Source: Hyalangium ruber
Lineage (GTDB): Bacteria; Myxococcota; Myxococcia; Myxococcales; Myxococcaceae
NCBI RefSeq assembly: GCF_034259325.1
Contig: NZ_JAXIVS010000013.1
Location: 62,001-126,000, forward strand
DNA: 64,000 nucleotides
Direction: 5' to 3'
The position numbers and the translations under genes are program-made. Below, piece by piece: positions 9,540 through 20,545 of this stretch. Under the pieces are notes generated by a model. It did no database searches. It was not told the DNA's origin and saw only the letters and a program-made list of their open reading frames with translations. The number at the start of each line of letters is the position of its first letter. The stretch's first letter is position 1.

Positions 9540-9869
9540 AAAGAATGTTGAACTCTTGTTGCGTGGCAGGCTCAATGGCTAAGCCGGTCTCTCTTGTATA
9601 GATGGAAAGTGAGTTGCCCAAACTCCGATTAACAAGGCACAAGCCCAGTTCGATTGACTGGTGATCCTTCGTCGGCGCTCATTCTGCGTAGGCGGCTTCA
9701 GGTATCTGCATTGCATTGGGACGGAGTGGCGGAGCAATCGGGGTAGCCTGTCCGTTGAGGAGTTTTACCTAACCGTGAGAGTTGCATGCCAAGCGGCTAG
9801 GAGCCCTGAATTCATTCCCAACTGCTTCCGCATTCGGTAGCGATGTGGGCCATGAGCTAGGGAGCGGAT
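9540..9869. other. Island right arm, no recognised gene
   Basis: 330 bases between the stop of the giant gene and the right repeat. It has AT-rich composition like the rest of the island. No convincing frame, tRNA-like fold, integrase remnant or inverted repeat was seen. The junction with the right repeat is abrupt at 9869/9870. Confidence 0.5.
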
Positions 9870-10082
9870 ATGGCCAACTACCTGGGCATCCCGCCGCAGC
9901 TCAACCCGGTGCTGCTGGACCGGGCGGTGCGCAGCTACTTCGTGCGCTTCGACAAGGGCGGTGGAGCGCTGCCTCCGGGTACTCCGTAGCTGGGCCGCGC
10001 CGCCTCAGCCGGAAGGGGGCGCGAACGGCCCCCAGGGCGAGGGTTGGAGCCACTGGCGCACCTCGTCCAGGGGCACGTTGGA
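9870..10082. repeat. Right copy of 213-bp direct repeat flanking the island
   Basis: Identical to 2415-2627. It holds an orphan copy of the last 39 codons and stop of the AAA+ gene (9870-9989) and the genuine 3' end of the WbqC-like gene. The sequence left of it (…GAGCGGAT) bears no relation to the AAA+ gene, so the AAA+ piece here is a non-functional duplicate. Confidence 0.95.
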
Positions 10083-10784
10083 CAGCACATCCACGATGGA
10101 CAGTCCGTACACGAAGCGGCCCTCACGCCCCTGGGGATACTGGGGATAGCGGAAGCGCTGCCACAGCAGGCGCACCCCCACGTCCCGGAAGATCCCCGGC
10201 TGGATGTAGAGCGAGCCCGTGCCCGAGTAGTACGTGTCCGCCCCCAGCTGCGTGCAGTACGAGGCCAGCCGCCCCGTCTTGTCCGGGTGCGAGCGCTCCA
10301 GCTTCGAGGCCAGCTCCACGCGCGGCGAGAGCCCCAGCGGCTCGTAGAACACCGCCATGCTCTCCAGCAGCGTGGTGAGCAGCGAGCCCGGCCCCCGGGC
10401 CTCGGCCGCCCGGGCGAAGAAGGGCTCCACTCGTGGAAGGACCTGGCTCTTGAAGTAGGGGCGCCCGCCGTACAGGGTGGTAAGCGTCTGCAGGTGCTTG
10501 CGCGCCCACGGCTGGCTCGCGTCCACCGCCAGCTCCGAGATGAGGCTGTCGCGGTGCGCTCCCTCCAGGGGAATGCTCAGCCACTGGTAGCCCGGCTCGC
10601 TGGGCGGTGGGGTGGGCATGTGGTGCGCCAGCGCCACCCGCGTGCGCCGCTGCCACCCGCGCCTCAGCCACTGCACATTGTCCAGGATGAGCAGCACGCC
10701 CGAGCGCGCCACCTGCTCATAGAAGTCCAGCCAGGGCAGGTAGTGGGGCTGCTCGGCCACCAGGACGACCGGAGTGCCAGACAC
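10005..10784 (-). CDS. WbqC-like family protein
   Basis: 259 residues from a GTG start. The N-terminus VVLVAEQPHYLPWLDFYEQ, followed by LLILDNVQWLRRGWQRRTR, is the signature of the WbqC-like family (PF08889). These proteins occur in O-antigen and glycan clusters and in stand-alone copies; their biochemical role is poorly defined. The length fits the family. A GGAGG lies almost against the GTG, so translation may instead begin at the GTG 24 bases further in (10760). The 3' end lies in the 213-bp repeat, and its stop converges with the orphan AAA+ tail. The gene looks intact and was not broken by the island. It is transcribed divergently from the histidine kinase at 10906. Confidence 0.8.
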   Translation of the reverse strand: MSGTPVVLVAEQPHYLPWLDFYEQVARSGVLLILDNVQWLRRGWQRRTRVALAHHMPTPPPSEPGYQWLSIPLEGAHRDSLISELAVDASQPWARKHLQTLTTLYGGRPYFKSQVLPRVEPFFARAAEARGPGSLLTTLLESMAVFYEPLGLSPRVELASKLERSHPDKTGRLASYCTQLGADTYYSGTGSLYIQPGIFRDVGVRLLWQRFRYPQYPQGREGRFVYGLSIVDVLSNVPLDEVRQWLQPSPWGPFAPPSG

Positions 10785-10820
10785 GCCTCCGACTATAGCC
10801 CTCGCCCTGGGAGTGGATGA

Positions 10821-10847
10821 AAAAGTCCGCATCGTTGCTGGACTTTT
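10821..10847. promoter_or_regulatory. Inverted repeat in divergent promoter region
   Basis: AAAAGTCC and GGACTTTT form a perfect 8-bp inverted repeat with an 11-base spacer, between the WbqC-like gene and the histidine kinase. It is followed by a tandem GGTTCCAA GGTTCCAA at 10884-10899, just before the kinase start. Either could be a regulator site; there is no direct evidence. Confidence 0.35.
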
Positions 10848-10905
10848 CCAGTGTGAGCCGAAATGATAACTAGAAAACAGTTGGGTTCCAAGGTTCCAAG
10901 AAAGA

Positions 10906-13389
<2,484 letters not shown>

Positions 13390-14151
13390 AGACGCGCGGG
13401 GCCTTCTTCTTGCGCACGCAGCGCACCCGCTCGCTCATGTAACAGACGGAGAAGGCGCGGCGCCGCTGGCCCGTGCGGCTGGGACCGGAGCGGTGCCAGA
13501 GGTGGTTGTGGACGAGCATCACCTCGCCAGCCCGGGCAGGCAGCATCACCCGGCGGGCCTCGGCCTCGGCGGCGGCCACGCGGTCCGGGGGGATGACGCC
13601 TCCCAGCGGGGTGACGAGTCCTCCGCGATGGCTGCCGGGCACCACCTCCAGGCAGCCGCCGTCCTCGGGCGCGTCGTCCAGCGCGGTCCAGAGTTGCAGC
13701 TCGGGCTCCTCGGTGAGCCCCCAGAGCCGGCCTCCGTCCTGGTGCCAGGGCAGGTTGCTGCCACCCGCCTGTCCCTTGTGGAAGAGGATGGCGCGGTAGA
13801 TGACGATGTCCCCGGGGATGCGGGCGCGGACGACGCGCTCGAAGAGGGGGTTCTCCAACCAGGCGCGGAAGCGCGGGTCCAGCTCCAGCTTCTCCAGCTT
13901 GCGGTAGTTGAGCGAGGGGCCCTGCCAGCCGAGCCCCAGGGGCGCGTCCTCGTAGCGGCCGCTGGGGGCGTCGAGCTGGAAGAAGAGGCCTGGGTACGCC
14001 ACGCGCCCGAGCATCAGATCGTCCGCGCGCTCGCGCAGGGCCTCCAGGCCCGCGTCATCCATCAGTACGCCGAGGCGCGCGTAGCCGTGCTCGGCATAGT
14101 GGGCGAGCGCCGAGTCCACATCGAAGCGTTGCGGGTCCACGCGCAGCACTT

Positions 14152-15144
14152 TCACCTCGCGTAGCGCGCGTCCGTGCCGAGGTGCGCCCGGTGGAGCTCG
14201 TCGATGCGCGCCAGGCCGTCCGGAGACAGGTTGCGCTCACAGGCCTCCAGCGCGGCGTCCAGGTGCTCGACGGAGCCGGGCCCCACGAGCAGGGAGTCCA
14301 CGCCGGGCCGGCCCGCGAGCCACGCGTAGGCCAGCGTTACCAACTCCATGCGCTCGGCCTGGGCCACCTCGCGCAAGGCCTCCACCTGTTCCATGACGCG
14401 GTCCGAGCCATAGCGGCCCTGGTACATCCGGTTGGTGCCCAGCCGGGAGCCGGAGGGCGGCGGAGCGCCTCGGGTGTAGCGGCCGGTGAGCACGCCTCCG
14501 GCGAGCGGGTTGTAGACGGTGGTATGCACGGGGTAGCGGCGGGTGAAGGGCAGGTACTCCAGCTCGATCTGCCGCACCAGCACGTTGTAGAGCACCTGGG
14601 AGACCGCTGGGCGCGGCAGGCCTCGCGCGTCACAGAGCGTGTTCAGCTCCAGCACCTGCCACGCCGCGAAGTTGGACACGCCCCAGTGGCGCGCCTTGCC
14701 CGCCCGCAGCACGCGGCCCACGGCCTCCAGCGTCTCCTCGATGGGCGTGGCCGGATCCGGCTGGTGCAGGTAGTAGAGGTCCACGAAGTCCGTGCCCAGG
14801 CGCTCGAGGCTCTCGTCCAGGGCTCGCTCCACACGCGCGGCGGACAGCCCCTCGGGTCGACCCTGGACGCGCAGGAGGCCCACCTTGGTCGCCAGCCCCA
14901 CCTCCGCGCGCCGGCCTCGGAGCGCTTGCCCGAGGATGCGCTCCGACTCGCCGTTGCCGTAGACGTTGGCCGTGTCGAAGAAGCGCACGCCGCGCTCCAT
15001 CGCCCGGTCGACAATCCGGCGGGCCTCGGGGGCAGGGGTGCGCGCCCCGAAGTTCATCGTACCCAGGGACAGGACGGGCCGGCCGGTGGCGTCTCGCGGG
15101 CGGGGCCGCAGCCACGGCGTGAGCGGGGAGTCGGGAGGGCTCAT
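14152..15144 (-). CDS. Aldo/keto reductase
   Basis: 330 residues from the ATG at 15144 (MSPPDSPL); a longer in-frame start at 15255 would add an unlikely basic leader. It has the NADPH-dependent TIM-barrel family pattern: LSLGTMNFG, FFDTANVYGNGESERILG with catalytic Asp and Tyr, the lysine in LATKVG, the HQPDP stretch where the catalytic His sits, and the C-terminal GPGSVEHLDAAL cofactor region. It reduces aldehydes or ketones; the substrate is unknown. First gene of a two-gene unit with the PhyH oxygenase. Confidence 0.88.
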   Translation of the reverse strand: MSPPDSPLTPWLRPRPRDATGRPVLSLGTMNFGARTPAPEARRIVDRAMERGVRFFDTANVYGNGESERILGQALRGRRAEVGLATKVGLLRVQGRPEGLSAARVERALDESLERLGTDFVDLYYLHQPDPATPIEETLEAVGRVLRAGKARHWGVSNFAAWQVLELNTLCDARGLPRPAVSQVLYNVLVRQIELEYLPFTRRYPVHTTVYNPLAGGVLTGRYTRGAPPPSGSRLGTNRMYQGRYGSDRVMEQVEALREVAQAERMELVTLAYAWLAGRPGVDSLLVGPGSVEHLDAALEACERNLSPDGLARIDELHRAHLGTDARYAR

Positions 15145-15253
15145 GGGTACACTCTCGGTGCCCGGAGCCGCGCCGTCCAGCGGCCGTGCGCGGGGGCTCC
15201 ACCGAAAGGGAGCTTGCACGGGCAGGGTGTACTCCCCATGTATTTCCTGGCCC

Positions 15254-16198
15254 ATGTCCTATCGACGCGTCACCCGCTTCGTCACCACTCCGAATGGGAC
15301 TCGGATCGCGTACCACACGCACAGCGGGAACCTGCCGGAGGATCGCGCGGAGCAGGAGATGGCCTCTCGCCCGGCGGTGCTGCTGACCAACGGCATCGGC
15401 ACCTCGGAGAACTTCTGGCGCTACATCGTCGCCAACCTGGAGCAGGACCACCGCGTGGTGCATTGGAACTACCGGGGCCACGGGCACAGCGACGAGGCGC
15501 GCGATGGGGACTACTCCGTCCAGGCGCACATGGAGGACCTGGAGCGCGTCACCGAGGCGATGATGGCGCTGGGCAATGGCCGGCCGCCCCACCACATCGC
15601 CTTCTCCATGGGCGTGCGCGTGGTGCTGGAGCTGTACCGCCGGCGCCCGGACTTGGTGGCGGCGCTGACGCTCATCGCCGGGCCGCCCAGCGCTCCGGGG
15701 GCGTGGAGGCAGGGGCTCGGGATGCAGCTCTGGCTGCGGACGATGAAGCGGGCCATGCATGCGGCCGGGCCCCTGCTGCCTTGGGTGACGCCCATGGTGC
15801 GCGCCTTCCTGGCCAGCCCGCTCGCCTACCCAGCAGGCCGGTTCACGGGCGCGCTGCGCCCCCGGGCCCCTCGCGCGGATCTCGATGAGTTCTTCGCCGC
15901 GCTGCGGCAGATGAGCCCCGAGGCCTACTGGAAGACGCTCGAGGGGTTGATGGTGGGCAGCTCCTGGGACGTGATGGCGCGCGTCCAGGTGCCCACGCAG
16001 ATCATCGCGGCGGCCCATGATCAGCTGGTGCCGCTGAGCGACATGGAGCGCATGCGCGAGGTGCTGCCCCACGCGCGTTTCCTGCTGGTGGAGGATGCGG
16101 GGCACGCGGGGCTGGTGGAGGCGGGCAGCGAGATCGCCGACGCGGTGCGGATCTTCCTCGTGGAACAGGGAGTCGAGCCAGCGGCCATGGCGCCGTGA
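15254..16198 (+). CDS. Alpha/beta hydrolase
   Basis: 314 residues. Alpha/beta-hydrolase fold: oxyanion region TNGIGTSENFW, WNYRGHGHS, nucleophile elbow FSMGVR (Ser in G/A-x-S-M-G), acid in AAHDQLVP and the His in DAGHAGLVE. It probably acts as an esterase or lipase-like enzyme; the substrate is unknown. The ATG at 15254 is preferred over an upstream start at 14966 that would run through the divergent reductase gene. Divergent from the reductase/PhyH pair with about 110 bases between starts. Confidence 0.85.
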   Translation: MSYRRVTRFVTTPNGTRIAYHTHSGNLPEDRAEQEMASRPAVLLTNGIGTSENFWRYIVANLEQDHRVVHWNYRGHGHSDEARDGDYSVQAHMEDLERVTEAMMALGNGRPPHHIAFSMGVRVVLELYRRRPDLVAALTLIAGPPSAPGAWRQGLGMQLWLRTMKRAMHAAGPLLPWVTPMVRAFLASPLAYPAGRFTGALRPRAPRADLDEFFAALRQMSPEAYWKTLEGLMVGSSWDVMARVQVPTQIIAAAHDQLVPLSDMERMREVLPHARFLLVEDAGHAGLVEAGSEIADAVRIFLVEQGVEPAAMAP

Positions 16199-16241
16199 TT
16201 TGGACTGGACCGACGCGGAGCCCCTACGTCATAAGTAGTGC

Positions 16242-17027
16242 GTGCGAGTCGTCTCCTGGAACGTCAATGGGCTGAGGTCGGTCCACAAGAAGGGCTTCGA
16301 GCGCTGGCTGGCGGGAGCACGGGCCAACGTGGTGGCGGTGCAGGAGGTGCGCGCCCAGGCCGAGCAGCTCCCCGAGGAGCTGCGCAAGCCGAAGCGGTGG
16401 CGCACGCACTTCGCCTCCGCGGTGCGGCCGGGCTACAGCGGCGTGGGCCTGTTCTCACGCAACGCGCCGGACGACGTGGAGACGACGCTGGGCGTCAAGG
16501 AGATGGACGCCGAGGGCCGGCTGCAGGTGGCGCGCTTCGGGCGGCTGACGATCGTCAACGGCTACTTCCCCAACGGCAATGGGAAGAACCGGGACAACAG
16601 CCGCATCCCCTTCAAGCTGGACTTCTACCGACGCCTCTTCGAGCGGCTGGAGAAGGCGCGCCGGGACGGGGAGCGGCTGCTGGTGCTGGGGGACTTCAAC
16701 ACAGCGCATCAAGACATCGACCTCGCACGGCCCAAGGACAACCGGGAGACGAGCGGCTTCCGCCCCGAGGAGCGCGAGGAGTTCGATCGGTGGATCCGCG
16801 CCGGCTGGGTGGACACGTTCCGGCACTTTCACCCCGAGGGCGGCGGGCACTACTCCTGGTGGACGCAGCGCGTAGACGCGCGGGCGCGAAACATTGGCTG
16901 GAGGTTGGACTACGTGCTCGCCTCGCATGGGGCGATGCCCTTCGTGAAGCGCGCCTCCATCCACTCCGAAGTGTTTGGCTCTGACCACTGTCCGGTGAGT
17001 GTGGACCTGGATCCGAAGATCCTGTGA
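16242..17027 (+). CDS. xthA: Exodeoxyribonuclease III
   Basis: 261 residues from a GTG start, in the usual size range. It has the endonuclease/exonuclease/phosphatase fold with the XthA residues: SWNVNGLRS, the metal-binding Glu in VVAVQEVRA, GDFNTAHQDIDLA, and the C-terminal GSDHCPVSVDLD with the catalytic Asp-His. RNIGWRLDYVLAS is the family substrate loop. It removes 3'-blocking groups and cleaves AP sites in base excision repair. plsC starts 19 bases downstream, so the two may share a transcript. Confidence 0.93.
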   Translation: MRVVSWNVNGLRSVHKKGFERWLAGARANVVAVQEVRAQAEQLPEELRKPKRWRTHFASAVRPGYSGVGLFSRNAPDDVETTLGVKEMDAEGRLQVARFGRLTIVNGYFPNGNGKNRDNSRIPFKLDFYRRLFERLEKARRDGERLLVLGDFNTAHQDIDLARPKDNRETSGFRPEEREEFDRWIRAGWVDTFRHFHPEGGGHYSWWTQRVDARARNIGWRLDYVLASHGAMPFVKRASIHSEVFGSDHCPVSVDLDPKIL

Positions 17028-17046
17028 AGTGCCGTTCACGACACTC

Positions 17047-17820
17047 ATGAACGCTCTTCTCTCGATCTGGACGTGGTTCGAAATCGGCCTGGTGGCGCTG
17101 CTGGGCTTCTTCGTGCAGCTGGTGCTCGCGGTATTCACCTGGCCCTTCGACCGGCGCAAGGTGGTGACCGGCCGCTGCTTCCGGCTGATCGGCGTGACGG
17201 CGGCGAAGCTGACCCCGTTCTGGCACTTCCGGATCCACGGAGAGCTGCCCCAGTTCTCGCCGCGCACGATCTTCGTGAGCAACCACGAGTCCAACGCGGA
17301 CCCCTTCATCATCTCCCTGCTGCCCTGGGAGATGAAGTGGCTGGGCAAGGCGAGCCTCTTCAAGATCCCCGCGGTGGGCTGGAGCATGTGGCTGGCCGGC
17401 GACATCCCCGTCACCCGAGGGGACCAGGGCTCGGCCAAGGGCGCCATGGCGCAGTGCGCCCGGTGGCTCGACAAGGGCATGCCGGTGATGATCTTCCCCG
17501 AGGGCACGCGCTCGAAGACGGACGAGCTGCTGCCGTTCAAGGATGGGGCGTTCCGGTTGGCCATCGAGACGGGCGCGGACGTGATTCCGATGGCGGTGAG
17601 CGGCACGCGACGGGCGCTGCCCAAGCACTCGTGGCGCTTTGCCCACGCCAAGGCGCTGGTGACGGTAGGCACGCCCATCTCCACCAAGGGGATGACGCTG
17701 GCGGATCTCGAGCGGCTCAAGGGGATGGCCCGGGAGCAGATCCTGGCGATGCGCGCTGCCCTGATGCCACTGACGAGCGTGGTCACCGAGCCGGCCCGGG
17801 AGGGCGCCAGCGCCGCCTGA
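17047..17820 (+). CDS. plsC: 1-acyl-sn-glycerol-3-phosphate acyltransferase
   Basis: 257 residues from the ATG at 17047. An N-terminal hydrophobic helix (FEIGLVALLGFFVQLVLAVF) anchors it to the inner membrane. The acyltransferase boxes are clear: NHESNADPF (H-x4-D catalytic pair), GDIPVTRG, FPEGTRSK and VIPMAVSGT. It makes phosphatidic acid from lysophosphatidic acid in phospholipid synthesis. Close upstream spacing to xthA. An in-frame start at 16999 would overlap xthA and is less likely. Confidence 0.9.
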   Translation: MNALLSIWTWFEIGLVALLGFFVQLVLAVFTWPFDRRKVVTGRCFRLIGVTAAKLTPFWHFRIHGELPQFSPRTIFVSNHESNADPFIISLLPWEMKWLGKASLFKIPAVGWSMWLAGDIPVTRGDQGSAKGAMAQCARWLDKGMPVMIFPEGTRSKTDELLPFKDGAFRLAIETGADVIPMAVSGTRRALPKHSWRFAHAKALVTVGTPISTKGMTLADLERLKGMAREQILAMRAALMPLTSVVTEPAREGASAA

Positions 17821-17841
17821 CGGGGGGCTGTCCGTGTCCGC

Positions 17842-18957
17842 GTGAGCGCCTCGCTTCGAACCGGCAATCTCCCCGCGGGGGCGGGGAGCGCGGGCAACGC
17901 GGTCATTCCTGCGCGGCCCATGCGGGTGGCGCGCGTGGTGCGCGAGACACCCGATGCGGTGACGCTGGTGCTCGAGGATCCCACCGGAGCGCCGGTCACC
18001 TTCCTGCCCGGGCAGTTCTTCACGGTGCTCGCCACGGTGGAGGGCGTACCCCTGCGCCGCGCCTACTCCGCCTCCTCCGCGCCGGGGGCCGAGGGCGCCT
18101 CGCGCGTGAGCCTCACCATCAAGCGCGTTCCCGGCGGGAAGGTGTCCAACTTCCTGAACGATCGGATCCAACCTGGCATGGCGCTGGAGGTGCTCGGGCC
18201 CTCGGGCCACTTCACGCCAGATCCATCCACCGGAGGGGCTCGGCACCTCGTGCTGCTGGCGGGAGGCAGTGGAATCACGCCGCTCATGTCCATCGCCCGC
18301 GCCGCGCTCGCCACGGAGCCGGCCACGAGCGTCTCGCTCATCTACGGCAACCGCCGCGAGCAGGACATCCTCTTCCGGGAGGCGCTGGCGGAGCTCGCGC
18401 GGGGGTACGCGGGGCGCTTCCGGCTGCGCTACGTGCTCTCCGAGCCTCCGGAGGAATGGCAGGGCGGGGTGGGGATGCTCAACCGGTACGTGCTGGAGGA
18501 CGAGCTCTCGGTGCTGCCGGGGCTGGATGCGGGCCCCGCGGCCTGGTTCCTCTGTGGCCCCGAGCCGATGATGGTAGAGGCCCGCGCCGCCCTGCGCTCC
18601 TGGGGCGCGAAGCCCGAGCGCATCCACGAGGAGCGCTTCTCCCAGCCGCACCTGCGCTCCAGTGCGTCCGCGCGAAGCGCTTCGCCGCCGCAGCCCGTGG
18701 AGTTCCGCACGCGGACCCGGGTCCAGAGCGTCACGGTGGCCGAGGGCATGTCGATCCTGGAGGCCGGGCTCTCGGCGGGAGTGCCGCTGCGCTACTCCTG
18801 CACGATGGGGGGCTGCGGCTCCTGCCGGGTGAAGCTGATCGAGGGCCAGGTCCTCATGGAAGAGCCCAACTGCCTGCTGCCGGAGGAGCGGGCGCAGGGG
18901 CAGGTGCTCGTGTGCATCGGTCGGCCGGTGACGCCGGTCGTCCTGGACGTGCCCTGA
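17842..18957 (+). CDS. Ferredoxin reductase-type flavoprotein with C-terminal 2Fe-2S domain
   Basis: 371 residues from a GTG start. An FAD-binding barrel (RRAYSASSAPG for the FAD phosphate and isoalloxazine), an NAD(P)-binding domain (LLAGGSGITPLMS and CGPEPMM near its end) and a plant-type ferredoxin domain with YSCTMGGCGSCRVK and the fourth Cys in LVCIGRP. The order FAD-NAD-2Fe2S matches PaaE/Hcr/oxygenase-reductase proteins that pass electrons from NAD(P)H to an oxygenase or to fatty-acid desaturases. The partner is not adjacent. It ends 11 bases from the convergent UspA gene. Confidence 0.87.
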   Translation: MSASLRTGNLPAGAGSAGNAVIPARPMRVARVVRETPDAVTLVLEDPTGAPVTFLPGQFFTVLATVEGVPLRRAYSASSAPGAEGASRVSLTIKRVPGGKVSNFLNDRIQPGMALEVLGPSGHFTPDPSTGGARHLVLLAGGSGITPLMSIARAALATEPATSVSLIYGNRREQDILFREALAELARGYAGRFRLRYVLSEPPEEWQGGVGMLNRYVLEDELSVLPGLDAGPAAWFLCGPEPMMVEARAALRSWGAKPERIHEERFSQPHLRSSASARSASPPQPVEFRTRTRVQSVTVAEGMSILEAGLSAGVPLRYSCTMGGCGSCRVKLIEGQVLMEEPNCLLPEERAQGQVLVCIGRPVTPVVLDVP

Positions 18958-18967
18958 GCAGGCGTCG

Positions 18968-19432
18968 TTACTTCGCCTGCTCGTAGAGGTGCAGGGTCAG
19001 GACGGGGCAGTTGGAGCGGGCGACGATCTTCTGGGCCACGCTCCCCATCAGCAGGCGCGGAAGGCCCCGCCGTCCGTGGGTGCCCATGACGATGAGGTCG
19101 TGCTTGCCCTCCTCGGCGGCGCGCAGGACGGTGGAGGCCGCCTCGCCGACGATCACCCGGTGCTTGATGGGAACGGGCGGGCTCGGGATCTTCGCCACCA
19201 GCTCATTGAGCTCCTTGGAGGCGGCATCCACGGCCACCTTCTCGAGCGACTGGGAGTTCCAGCCCGGCGCGGCCACGAGCAGATCGGGCGCCACGTACTG
19301 GGGAGGCTCCCAGGCGTGGATGACCTCGAGGGAGGCATTGAAGGGCTTCGCGAACTGGATGGCGTAGTCGATGAGCGCCTGGGCTCCTTCCGACAAGTCC
19401 ACAGGGACCAGGATGCGCGACGGTGCGGGCAT
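18968..19432 (-). CDS. Universal stress protein (UspA family)
   Basis: 154 residues, one Usp domain. It starts RILVPVDLSEGAQALIDYA and ends with the ATP-binding motif GTHGRRGLPRLLMGS followed by CPVLTL, so it is of the nucleotide-binding type. Stress-related; exact role unknown. Divergent from the SDR-like gene with about 157 bases between, where both promoters must lie. Confidence 0.92.
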   Translation of the reverse strand: MPAPSRILVPVDLSEGAQALIDYAIQFAKPFNASLEVIHAWEPPQYVAPDLLVAAPGWNSQSLEKVAVDAASKELNELVAKIPSPPVPIKHRVIVGEAASTVLRAAEEGKHDLIVMGTHGRRGLPRLLMGSVAQKIVARSNCPVLTLHLYEQAK

Positions 19433-19589
19433 GAGACAGTTCCTCCTTTACCTGCGGTGAAGCTGGGCATTCGGAGCCCGGAAGTCGCCTGATTTTTCAG
19501 GGCAGGCGAGGGAGCGTGCAGAACCTGCGCTCTTCCTTAGTTTCTTTCTCCAGAAGGCTGTCACGGGCCGAATCCCCCAGGAGAGCTGC

Positions 19590-20444
19590 ATGCCGACCCC
19601 CATCGACTTCGGCACCGTCCTCATCACCGGCGCCTGCTCAGGTGTGGGTCGGGAGGTCGCTCGCCAGCTCGCTCACCGGGTGAGGACGCTGGTGCTCGTC
19701 GCGTCGGAGGTCCGGCAACTGGAGGCGCTGCGCGAGGCGCTCGAGGGGGACTACCCCACGCTGGGGGTGCTCCTGCTGCCGTGTGATCTCTCCCAGCCGG
19801 ACCAGGTGGACGGGGTTCTCGAAGAGCTGGCGAGGCACCTCATTCACGTGGACGTGCTGGTGAATGCCGTGGCGGCCGGGCAGCGAGGGCCCTACGCGGA
19901 GCAGCGGTGGGCGGACATCGACCGGATGCTCCAGACGAACGTGGTGGTGCCGCTGATGCTCACCCATCGGCTGCTGGGGCCGATGCTGGCGCGGGGGAGG
20001 GGCGGCATCCTCCACCTGGGCTCGGGAGTGGGCCGGCTCTTCCTCCCCGGCTTCGTCACGCCCGCGGCCACGCACCGTTTTCTGGATGGCTTCCTCGAGT
20101 CCCTGCGCCTGGAGGTGGAGGGCTCGGGCGTCGTCATCACCCAGGCGGTGGTGGGCCCACTGGAGGAGGCCGAGTCCTCACCAGAGCCCCAACCCTTCTT
20201 CCAGATCTCCGCGGCGCGGTGTGTGCGCGAGGCGGTGGCGGGTTTCGATCATGGAGCCCAGCTCGTGTACCCCGGCTGGGGGCACCGCTGGGCGATGACG
20301 CTGCTGCCCCTGCTGCCACGCCCGGTGCGGCGTGCGCTCGGGAGGTGGGCGGCTCGCGGGCCAGGCGTGCCAGCGGGAGCCGCGCAGCCGGAGCTTCCCG
20401 CGAGCGCGGGTGCGCTCTTGCGCGGCGCGCCCGTGCGGACCTGA
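19590..20444 (+). CDS. SDR-fold protein lacking the YxxxK catalytic pair
   Basis: 284 residues. The N-terminal Rossmann motif VLITGACSGVGREVA, the CDLSQPDQV acidic turn and VDVLVNAVAAGQ define a short-chain dehydrogenase/reductase. LHLGSGVGRLF holds the usual catalytic Ser region. Where YxxxK should follow, the text reads PGFVTPAATHRFL, so neither Tyr nor Lys is present. It may bind NAD(P) without classical redox chemistry, or be a regulatory relative. The C-terminal ~35 residues are Pro/Ala-rich. Confidence 0.75.
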   Translation: MPTPIDFGTVLITGACSGVGREVARQLAHRVRTLVLVASEVRQLEALREALEGDYPTLGVLLLPCDLSQPDQVDGVLEELARHLIHVDVLVNAVAAGQRGPYAEQRWADIDRMLQTNVVVPLMLTHRLLGPMLARGRGGILHLGSGVGRLFLPGFVTPAATHRFLDGFLESLRLEVEGSGVVITQAVVGPLEEAESSPEPQPFFQISAARCVREAVAGFDHGAQLVYPGWGHRWAMTLLPLLPRPVRRALGRWAARGPGVPAGAAQPELPASAGALLRGAPVRT

Positions 20445-20492
20445 CAGGCAAGCTCCGAGGCGGCGGCGAGGAGGGCTGGACCCGAGAGGTAC

Positions 20493-20519
20493 TTGAGTCT
20501 ATATGGTTTGAACTCAAAC
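20493..20519. promoter_or_regulatory. Overlapping inverted repeats upstream of the MscS gene
   Basis: GTTTGA-AC-TCAAAC (20506-20519) is a perfect palindrome with a 2-base centre. TTGAGT at 20493 also pairs with ACTCAA at 20512. The block is AT-rich and lies 27-53 bases before the ATG at 20546, a good position for an operator or a promoter with a bound repressor. Confidence 0.4.
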
Positions 20520-20545
20520 TATTCGCGCCTTGGGAACCCGAGAGA

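Larger units (their letters stand above)
2628..9869. mobile_element. Inserted genomic island carrying one giant NTPase-kinase gene
   Basis: The segment lies between the two 213-bp repeats. It is visibly richer in A/T and in A/T-ending codons than its flanks, as shown for example by the text around 4381-4500 against 1321-1440. The arrangement (complete AAA+ gene, repeat, insert, repeat, complete WbqC gene) is what a single crossover between a circle carrying the repeat and the chromosome would leave. No integrase, transposase, tRNA or terminal inverted repeat was recognised. The mechanism (Campbell-type homologous integration, or site-specific integration with a carried attachment region) is inference. 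An assembly artefact is less likely because of the synonymous divergence beside the left repeat, but it is not excluded. Confidence 0.75.

Noticed and set aside
9183-9575. Minus-strand frame over the 3' end of the giant gene
   Set aside because: Lies almost fully antisense to the giant gene, with no motif or ribosome site.
2628-9869. Transposon or phage origin of the island
   Set aside because: No transposase, integrase, terminal inverted repeat, short target duplication or phage structural gene was found; the long direct repeat fits recombination better.
9782-10378. Plus-strand frame containing the AAA+ tail in a shifted frame
   Set aside because: It runs out of frame through the repeat and antisense to the WbqC gene; composition shadow only.
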